From positions 1-17,119 of the forward strand of contig NZ_JBMDYO010000015.1 of assembly GCF_049310885.1 (NCBI RefSeq): 17,119 nucleotides of DNA. The letters are read 5' to 3'. This document shows positions 12,564 to 17,119 of this stretch, one piece after another. This DNA is from CAYZJV01 sp049310885. GTDB lineage: Bacteria > Spirochaetota > Spirochaetia > Sphaerochaetales > Sphaerochaetaceae. The notes beneath the pieces were generated by a model, which worked only from the letters and a program-made list of their open reading frames with translations, was not told the origin of the DNA and did no database searches. The position numbers were made by a program, and so were the translations under genes. How positions within the stretch are numbered: the stretch's first letter is position 1; each line of letters begins with the position of its first letter.

Positions 12564-12714
12564 CGATCTTCTCCAATTCCTGTTCTCGTTTCTTCACCGT
12601 ATCCTGGGCTTGCTGGATATCCTTTTTCAGATCCTTGGTCTTGTGTGCCTGCAATCGTGTGATCCCCAGCAACCCCAGGATGATGAGGATCAGCATCTGC
12701 ATGATTTCATTCAT
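12424..12714 (-). CDS. i-spanin (Rz-like)
   Basis: 96 residues from ATG 12714, with GGAGAGAAAAG upstream and an 8-base overlap with the holin-like gene. The frame is open further upstream, but that part is out-of-frame reading of the holin gene. The N-terminal membrane anchor (MNEIMQMLILIILGLLG) at about 1-18 is followed by a charged coiled coil at about 25-62 (DLKKDIQQAQDTVKKREQEL, EKIDEVQQKV), then a Pro/Asp-rich tail. A type II membrane anchor with a periplasmic coiled coil is the i-spanin topology. The downstream lipoprotein gene begins inside it in a different frame. It is shorter than lambda Rz (153). Together the two genes make the spanin complex. Confidence 0.8.
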   Translation of the reverse strand: MNEIMQMLILIILGLLGITRLQAHKTKDLKKDIQQAQDTVKKREQELEKIDEVQQKVTTIAKEKPPEKIEPPESGDSAGRLDRLNRLHEHTDGRGQ

Positions 12715-13018
12715 CGACTTTTCTCTCCATGAACTTTTTGACCAGTGGTTTCCAGAACGCCATGCACGCAGGAAGCTGCAGCAGATAGATCGCAACCGTG
12801 TACAGGACCACCAAGTAGGGTGTGTTGTTCAGCCCCCCATCAACGCCTGTTCCCGCAACGATGCGGAAAGTCACATATCCCAGGAGCGCCGAGCAGGCGA
12901 GGGCGACCAGCTTGATCTCTGTTTCGCCTGCCCTGTCTTTGCGTAGGCTCTTCTTGTACAGCTCCATCGCAAGGCCCAGGAAAGCTGCGAATGCGAGCAG
13001 TATTGCACTGAGCGTCAT
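12707..13018 (-). CDS. Holin-like small membrane protein
   Basis: 103 residues, overlapping the upstream gene by 4 bases (ATGA) and the i-spanin by 8. Three membrane segments are likely: about 2-20 (LSAILLAFAAFLGLAMELY), about 36-54 (LVALACSALLGYVTFRIVA) and about 67-88 (YLVVLYTVAIYLLQLPACM). A basic loop (KKSLRKDRAGETE) lies between the first two and a charged C-terminus (KKFMERKVDE) ends it. Size, three spans and position just before spanin genes fit a class I holin, which forms the inner-membrane lesion at lysis time. Sequence family is not recognised, and no endolysin gene is adjacent, so the role remains inferred. Confidence 0.6.
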   Translation of the reverse strand: MTLSAILLAFAAFLGLAMELYKKSLRKDRAGETEIKLVALACSALLGYVTFRIVAGTGVDGGLNNTPYLVVLYTVAIYLLQLPACMAFWKPLVKKFMERKVDE

Positions 13019-13320
13019 CCTCTCTCCCCCTTGCCGCCGAGCAGCGACAGGAAGTACTCGTCCATCTTCGCTTCCTGCTCCTCTGATTCCCCGTTGATCT
13101 CATGGGTCCTCAGCGACTTGAAGATGACCTTGTCGTTCTCCAGGGCCATGACCAGACCCATCTGGATCCTGGTGATGGTGGTCTTGATCTCCCTCAGGTC
13201 CTTTGCATACCCATGGCGGTCGTCGCTTCTCTTTGCCAGGCGGTTGAGCAGCCACAGCACGATGCCTCCCGAGCCGAACAGGCATACCGAGAGAGTGGTG
13301 ATCAGGGTGAACTCATCCAT
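13015..13320 (-). CDS. Small protein with one membrane segment
   Basis: 101 residues from ATG 13320; the frame extends upstream only as a shadow of the methyltransferase gene. A single N-terminal membrane helix (FTLITTLSVCLFGSGGIVLW) is followed by a charged, helical cytoplasmic or periplasmic part (LREIKTTITRIQMGLVMALE, SEEQEAKMDEYFLSLLGG). It overlaps the methyltransferase stop by 8 bases and the holin-like gene by 4, so it is translated as part of the same chain. Family unknown. Its place at the head of the holin/spanin group suggests a lysis accessory (antiholin or pinholin-type partner), but a membrane anchor for some other function is equally possible. Confidence 0.6.
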   Translation of the reverse strand: MDEFTLITTLSVCLFGSGGIVLWLLNRLAKRSDDRHGYAKDLREIKTTITRIQMGLVMALENDKVIFKSLRTHEINGESEEQEAKMDEYFLSLLGGKGERG

Positions 13321-14557
13321 CCTGGGCCTCCTCGGAGGAGACTTCCTCATAGGTGTATTCCAATCCGTCGCGCTGTACGGTGACCCCGGCTGAGGATCCG
13401 GCGAGCTCGATATAGCGTTTGACGATGACATCGCAATACTTCTCATCCAGCTCGATGGTGGCACAGCTCCGTTCAGTCTGCTCACAGGCAACCAACGTGC
13501 TGCCGCTGCCGCCGAACGGGTCGAGCACCAGCGTGTTACTCATCGAGGAGTTCATGATCGGGTAGGCCAGGAGGGCCACCGGTTTCATGGTGGGGTGTTC
13601 GCCGTTCTTCTTGGGCTTGTCGAATTCCCAGATGGTCGATTCCTTGCGCCCGGTGTACCACAGGTGCTTGCCCTTCTTCTTCCATCCGAAGAGCACCGGC
13701 TCGTGCTGCCACTGGTAGGGCGAGCGGCCGAGCACCAGCGACTGCTTTTTCCAGATGCAGGTGCCCGAGAGATAGAAACCCGCCTCACAGAAGGCCTTAC
13801 GGAAGTTAAGTCCCTCGGTATCGGCATGGAACACATAGATGGAGGCGTCGTCGGCCATGTGCTCTGCGGTGTTCGTGAAGGCATCGAGCAGGAACTGGGC
13901 GAAGGCGTCGTTTGCCAGGTTGTCGTTCTTGATCTTGCCGGCCGAGCCCTCATAGTTGACGTTGTAGGGGGGATCGGTGACCACCAGGTTCGCTTTGGAT
14001 CCTGCCATGAGCAGCTCAAATGTCTCGGCCTTGGTGCTGTCTCCGCATACCAAGCGGTGTCTTCCCAGTTTCCACAGGTCCCCAGTTTTGGTGATCACAG
14101 GCTTCTCGAGCTCGGCATTCACATCAAAATCGTCGTCGTGCACGCCCTCGGCTAGCGAATCCTTGAACAGGTCGTCAATCTCAGCCGGATCGAAACCAGT
14201 GAGTGAGATGTCGAAATCCTCGCCCTGCAACTCAGTGATGAGCAAGGCTAATTTGTCCTTGTCCCACTCGCCGCTGATCTTGTTCAGTGCAATGTTCAGC
14301 GCCTTTTCCTTGTCCTCGGAAAGCTCGACGACTACACAATCAAGATCGGTATGACCAGCATCCTTAAGGACTTTCAACCTCTGGTGGCCCCCTACGACCC
14401 GTCCGGTGGTCTTGTTCCAGATCACCGGTTCCACATAGCCGAACTGCTCGATGGAGCGCTTGAGTTTCTCATACTCGGCATCACCGCTCTTGAGATCCTT
14501 GCGCGGGTTGTAGTCTGCGGGCAGCAGCTCATCGATGTGTTTCTGTTCAATGGTCAT
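13313..14557 (-). CDS. DNA adenine/cytosine-N4 methyltransferase with ParB-like N-terminal domain
   Basis: 414 residues from ATG 14557 (GGGAG ribosome site); an in-frame TTG two codons upstream is possible. The first about 90 residues are a ParB/sulfiredoxin-like domain (ADYNPRKDL, GRVVGGHQRLKVLKDAG). The methyltransferase part has motif IV DPPYNVNYEG at about 197-206, the target-recognition region with YQWQHEPVLFGWKKKGKHLW, and motif I DPFGGSGST at about 348-356. Order IV before I makes it a beta-class amino-methylase. A Lys/Pro-rich HPTMKPVALLAYPI comes just before motif I, as in this family. It uses SAM to methylate adenine-N6 or cytosine-N4; the target sequence is not readable. No partner restriction enzyme is adjacent, so it is likely an orphan anti-restriction or regulatory methylase. 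It overlaps metK by 11 bases. Confidence 0.92.
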   Translation of the reverse strand: MTIEQKHIDELLPADYNPRKDLKSGDAEYEKLKRSIEQFGYVEPVIWNKTTGRVVGGHQRLKVLKDAGHTDLDCVVVELSEDKEKALNIALNKISGEWDKDKLALLITELQGEDFDISLTGFDPAEIDDLFKDSLAEGVHDDDFDVNAELEKPVITKTGDLWKLGRHRLVCGDSTKAETFELLMAGSKANLVVTDPPYNVNYEGSAGKIKNDNLANDAFAQFLLDAFTNTAEHMADDASIYVFHADTEGLNFRKAFCEAGFYLSGTCIWKKQSLVLGRSPYQWQHEPVLFGWKKKGKHLWYTGRKESTIWEFDKPKKNGEHPTMKPVALLAYPIMNSSMSNTLVLDPFGGSGSTLVACEQTERSCATIELDEKYCDVIVKRYIELAGSSAGVTVQRDGLEYTYEEVSSEEAQDG

Positions 14558-15710
14558 GATCAAGTTCTCCCTTGAGCGCCTCTATATACCGCTCGCTCAC
14601 CTGTTCCCATGCAAAGAGGGAGTTGCCGAAATGGCCGTAGCAGGAGGTAAGGTTGTATATGGGACTGCGCAGCCCCAACTCCTCGATGATGTCCTTCGGC
14701 TTGAGGCTGAAGACCGTGCGGACAGCATCCGCAAGCTGCTCATCGTCGATATTTCCTGTAGCGAAAGTGTGTACATTTACCGCGACAGGTTCGGCCTTTC
14801 CGATTGCATACGAGATTGCTACCCCGCAGCGTTTGGCAAGGCCGGCTGAGACGATGTTCTTGGCGATCATGCGTGCCATGTAGGCCCCGCTCCGGTCGAC
14901 CTTGGTGGGATCCTTGCCGCTGAAGGCGCCCCCTCCGTGGAGGGTCAGCCCCCCGTAGGTGTCCACCATGATCTTGCGTCCGGTAAGGCCGGTATCGGCA
15001 CCAGGCCCGCCCTCGACGAAACGGCCGGAGGGATTGATGAGGATGCGCGTGTGTGCATCGATGGGGAAGTGGATGAAGGCAGGCTCGAGCACCTTCTCGA
15101 TGATCTCGGCCTTGAGGCTGTCCAGGTTCTTGTCGCGATCGTGCTGGACCGAGACGATGACGGCGGACACCCTGACGGGCTTGTCATTCTCGTACTCCAC
15201 CGATACCTGTGCCTTGCCGTCGCTTCGGATTCCCATGATGGTGCCATTTTTCCTGCACTTGTCCAGGATGCTGCAGATGCGGTGCGAGAGCTCGAGCGGC
15301 AGCGGGATGGCGGTGGGAGTCTCATCGGTTGCATACCCGTACACCGTACCCTGGTCCCCGGCTCCCAGTTCATCCCCATTACCATCAGCATCCCTGGCCT
15401 CCAGGGCGGTGTCGACACCGCCTGCGATGTCCGGGCTCTGGTTGTGCAGGAACACGCTGATGGTGAATTCCTTGGGGTTGTAGCCACACTCTGCAAGGGC
15501 GGTCCGTACGGTTTGGCGTATGTTGACCTTGGTGCGGCTGGTGATCTCTCCGGCGACGATGATCCGGCCCTTGGTCGCCATGACCTCGCAGGCCACTCGC
15601 GAATATGCATCGCTGCTTAGGCAGGCATCGAGTATCGAATCGGCGATGTAGTCGCACAGCTTGTCGGGATGTCCTTGGCAGACACTCTCGGATGTGAGGT
15701 AGTTCTTCAT
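14547..15710 (-). CDS. metK: S-adenosylmethionine synthetase
   Basis: 387 residues, ATG 15710 with AAAGGA upstream. It makes SAM from methionine and ATP. All main signatures are present: SESVCQGHPDKLCDYIADSI with the GHPDK motif at 13-17, GAGDQGTVYGYATDE at about 116-130, DTGLTGRKIMVDTYGG at about 239-254, and the P-loop-like GGGAFSGKDPTKVDRSGAY at about 259-277. Length matches full bacterial MetK, and no key residue appears lost. The host certainly has its own metK, so this copy is phage-borne. It lies between the terS gene and a DNA methyltransferase it overlaps by 11 bases, suggesting coupled translation and SAM supply to that enzyme. Confidence 0.97.
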   Translation of the reverse strand: MKNYLTSESVCQGHPDKLCDYIADSILDACLSSDAYSRVACEVMATKGRIIVAGEITSRTKVNIRQTVRTALAECGYNPKEFTISVFLHNQSPDIAGGVDTALEARDADGNGDELGAGDQGTVYGYATDETPTAIPLPLELSHRICSILDKCRKNGTIMGIRSDGKAQVSVEYENDKPVRVSAVIVSVQHDRDKNLDSLKAEIIEKVLEPAFIHFPIDAHTRILINPSGRFVEGGPGADTGLTGRKIMVDTYGGLTLHGGGAFSGKDPTKVDRSGAYMARMIAKNIVSAGLAKRCGVAISYAIGKAEPVAVNVHTFATGNIDDEQLADAVRTVFSLKPKDIIEELGLRSPIYNLTSCYGHFGNSLFAWEQVSERYIEALKGELDHDH

Positions 15711-15744
15711 GTTTGAATTCCTTTGGTTGTTTGATTGTTTGGCG

Positions 15745-16278
15745 TTACCGGCGTGCGGTGAGCAGTCGTTCCATCAGGTCATCCTGAGGGTTCGCTCCTT
15801 GGTAGGAGGTGGCGTTGTTCTCCTTAACAATCTGGAAGATCTGGTACCAGATCTGGTTTACCTGTTTCATGTATTCACGGCTCATCGCCACGTACGGAGA
15901 AGCAATAGCAGCCCCCGTGGTAGGGTGCTTAGCGAGGAAGCCGTACTCGCTGACTGCCATCTCGCACTGGATCCACCTGGCCACTGCCATCGCGTACTGG
16001 TGGATGATCTGGCTGCTGACTAAATTCTCACAGCGTCTGGTCTTGAGCCAATCCCATGTCTCCTGGAAGACCTCTGCAGCATCGAGCTCGATGCCACTCT
16101 TCTGGGTGACCGTCATGTAATATTTGACCTCAGGCATGTCCGCGCCCTCGAGCTCGGGAGCCTCGGGCAATTGCACCACGCTGGCCGCTCTGCCTTCGTG
16201 GATTTTCTCTGAAAGAGCCTTGGGTTTCCTCCCTGCACCGACGCGGGCACCGCCACGGTTGGTACCGTCTTTTGCCAT
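15745..16278 (-). CDS. Terminase small subunit, P27 family
   Basis: 177 residues from ATG 16278 (AAGGCGG site). The frame is open 37 codons further, but the family begins at MAKDGTNRGGARVGAGRKPK. The basic start with GGARVGAGRKPKALSEKI, followed by an acidic linker (QLPEAPELEGADMPEVKYY) and a helical core (EVFQETWDWLKTRRCENLVS, EYGFLAKHPTTGAAIASPYV, YMKQVNQIWYQIFQIVKENN), is the P27 small-terminase pattern. The protein recognises the packaging start site and loads the large subunit. It lies 34 bases before metK and 135 bases after the HNH gene. TerL begins about 6.8 kb downstream, which is unusual. Confidence 0.85.
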   Translation of the reverse strand: MAKDGTNRGGARVGAGRKPKALSEKIHEGRAASVVQLPEAPELEGADMPEVKYYMTVTQKSGIELDAAEVFQETWDWLKTRRCENLVSSQIIHQYAMAVARWIQCEMAVSEYGFLAKHPTTGAAIASPYVAMSREYMKQVNQIWYQIFQIVKENNATSYQGANPQDDLMERLLTARR

Positions 16279-16413
16279 GTCGCACCGCCTTCGTATGATG
16301 AGGGGGTCAATCCCCCGTTTGAATTCCAATTTTTTCGCGTGATTGCCCCTGCCCGTTGTACACCACATATGGTGTAGAGATTCAGGCACCCCTAGGGTTG
16401 GCGCTACTAATAG
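16279..16413. other. 135-base gap between HNH and terS; possible packaging-site region
   Basis: The gap contains a 7-bp inverted repeat, TACACCA (16359-16365), CATA loop, TGGTGTA (16370-16376), and a T-rich run. No gene is seen. HNH plus P27-type terminase phages usually have a cos site next to these genes, so this gap is a candidate for terminase binding or cutting. The cut site itself is not visible. Confidence 0.3.
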
Positions 16414-16776
16414 TTACCTTTTAACGTTCCATCGGTCTCTCTGGCGCCCGTGGAGGGCCGAATGGCAGCTGTTGCATAGCGCCATGAGGTTCTCTTCGTC
16501 ATCGGTGCCACCATATCTGGTGGCAGTGAGATGATGGGCAACCGTCGCTCGTGTAAGGCGTCCCTCTCTCCTGCACAGCTCGCAGAAGGGATGCCCTTCA
16601 AGGAATGTTTTCCGGGCCTTCCTCCAAGAGGATCCGTAGCGCTTGTGGGTGCCGGGATCTCGTTGGTTGCGTTCGTAGGTGCTCGCAGCCTCTTTCGCAT
16701 GCTCCTCGCAGTACCGACCGTCGGTGAGATGTGGACAGCCTGGGTGGCTGCACGGTCGCTTGGGCTTGTAGGGCAT
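16414..16776 (-). CDS. HNH endonuclease of the DNA-packaging type
   Basis: 120 residues from ATG 16776 with AAGGAG 9 bases upstream. A TTG seven codons earlier falls inside the terminator tail and is unlikely. An N-terminal zinc-binding part (PCSHPGCPHLTDGRYCEEH; C9, C14, C23, H26) precedes the helical linker and the HNH core. The core has C65-x2-C68 (FCELCRREG), His81-His82 in VAHHLTATRYGG, Asn96 in DEENLMALCNSCHSALH, and C101-x2-C104. In many HK97-like cos phages such an HNH protein acts with TerL and the portal and is needed for specific cos cleavage. Its place directly before terS supports that role. It would probably nick or cut one strand at cos. Confidence 0.93.
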   Translation of the reverse strand: MPYKPKRPCSHPGCPHLTDGRYCEEHAKEAASTYERNQRDPGTHKRYGSSWRKARKTFLEGHPFCELCRREGRLTRATVAHHLTATRYGGTDDEENLMALCNSCHSALHGRQRDRWNVKR

Positions 16777-16795
16777 GAGGGGTACTCCTTGGGGC

Positions 16796-16826
16796 AAAAA
16801 GAAAGCCCGGGAGGAATTCCCGAGCT
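16796..16826 (-). terminator. Rho-independent terminator upstream of the HNH gene
   Basis: Minus strand: AGCTCGGGA, ATTCC loop, TCCCGGGCT, then TTCTTTTTG. A 9-bp stem with one G-U pair, followed by a T tract. It separates whatever lies to the right of the window from the HNH/terS/metK unit. Confidence 0.8.
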
Positions 16827-17036
16827 CTCGATTGGACTTGTCTGAGTGTACAGTAGCGTGGAACGCGAACTGAGCACAACTGTTATTTTCTGATAATTTA
16901 ACGATTGGGTTTCATGCATATCGTGAACATTCCAGCGCAGTTCATGCACCCTGTGATAAAGGCACAGCACCGTGTTCGCTTAGTCCCCACAATGGAATCA
17001 ATCTTGTGGTTGAGTCGTCTCCTTGTTTTGTGTGGT

Positions 17037-17119
17037 TTAGACTGTGAACGTAACGTAAAAGGCCTCCCCAGCGGTACCCTCGGGCGTTACCTGCCAAGAA
17101 GAGCCCTTGTGGCGTGACG
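17037..17119 (-). CDS. Possible C-terminal end of an unidentified upstream gene (partial)
   Basis: In one minus-strand frame, 26 codons are open from the right edge to TAA at 17037-17039. They read WQVTPEGTAGEAFYVTFTV at the end, which has the look of real protein (alternating strand pattern). The neighbouring minus frame is open even longer, so this is far from certain. No family can be named. Confidence 0.25.
   Translation of the reverse strand, partial: SRHKGSSWQVTPEGTAGEAFYVTFTV

Larger units (their letters stand above)
16777..17119. other. 343-base stretch upstream of the HNH gene: terminator, AT-rich gap, possible gene end
   Basis: It holds a terminator (16796-16826), an AT-rich piece around 16880-16905 that could carry a promoter but has no clear boxes, and a possible 3' end of a gene at 17037-17119 on the minus strand. 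A 70-codon plus-strand open frame at 16905-17117 lacks a ribosome site and looks like chance. Confidence 0.5.

Noticed and set aside
14937..15620. 227-codon plus-strand frame and a 221-codon minus frame inside metK
   Set aside because: Both are shadows of metK, which is full length with all motifs.
16407..16970. 187-codon minus-strand frame upstream of and across the HNH gene
   Set aside because: Reads through the terminator and the HNH gene in another frame, is rich in Ser/Pro/Thr/Arg and lacks a ribosome site.
16905..17117. 70-codon plus-strand frame at the right edge
   Set aside because: No ribosome site and no family resemblance; a protein-like minus frame overlaps its end.
1..17119. 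tRNA genes, CRISPR arrays, insertion sequences, integrase or attachment sites
   Set aside because: None recognised on reading; no transposase motifs, no regular spaced repeats and no tRNA-like cloverleaf.

Overview
This window is a late-gene and accessory block of a tailed siphophage or prophage of the HK97 type. Almost every gene reads on the minus strand, so biological order runs from right (17119) to left (1). The host is very probably a diderm (Gram-negative type) bacterium. The window carries an overlapping pair of spanin genes, one of them a lipoprotein, and spanins are only useful against a host with an outer membrane. GC content is moderately high (estimated by eye at about 55%). Several accessory genes (DUF4314, DUF5049, amidoligase, ParB-domain methylase with MetK) belong to families I associate mostly with phages of Bacillota and other gut bacteria. 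A spirochaete or another gut diderm would fit, but the sequence does not settle the host.

Layout in transcription order. (a) 17119-16777: the possible 3' end of an unidentified gene, then a good Rho-independent terminator. (b) 16776-15745: HNH endonuclease and P27-type small terminase subunit. (c) 15710-13313: phage-borne S-adenosylmethionine synthetase (MetK), overlapping a beta-class DNA methyltransferase that carries a ParB-like N-terminal domain. (d) 13320-12201: a lysis-like membrane block holding a one-TM protein, a holin-like protein, and an i-spanin overlapping an o-spanin lipoprotein. No endolysin is visible. (e) 12136-9009: an accessory block with DUF4314, a lone opposite-strand gene of unknown function, an amidoligase, a gamma-glutamylcyclotransferase-like protein, DUF5049 and a small conserved phage protein. 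It has several small candidate promoters and a terminator of its own. (f) 8937-1: the structural operon of large terminase, portal, ClpP-type prohead protease, HK97-fold capsid, head fibre, connector, gp10-like neck protein, tail-completion protein, tail tube, tail-assembly chaperones G and G-T, and the start of the tape measure.

How they work together. HNH, TerS, TerL and the portal form the packaging motor. Protease and capsid build the head, and connector, neck and tail genes build a long non-contractile tail. MetK probably supplies or protects SAM for the adjacent methyltransferase. The membrane block probably opens the inner and outer membranes at lysis.

The most interesting part is the roughly 6.8 kb of accessory genes lodged between TerS and TerL, which are usually neighbours. 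It holds the amidoligase/cyclotransferase pair, whose substrate is unknown, and the unrecognised divergent gene at 11122-11931. The structural region holds a clear -1 frameshift site (eight T on the minus strand at 934-941) joining G to a downstream T frame, which ordinary ORF calling would miss.
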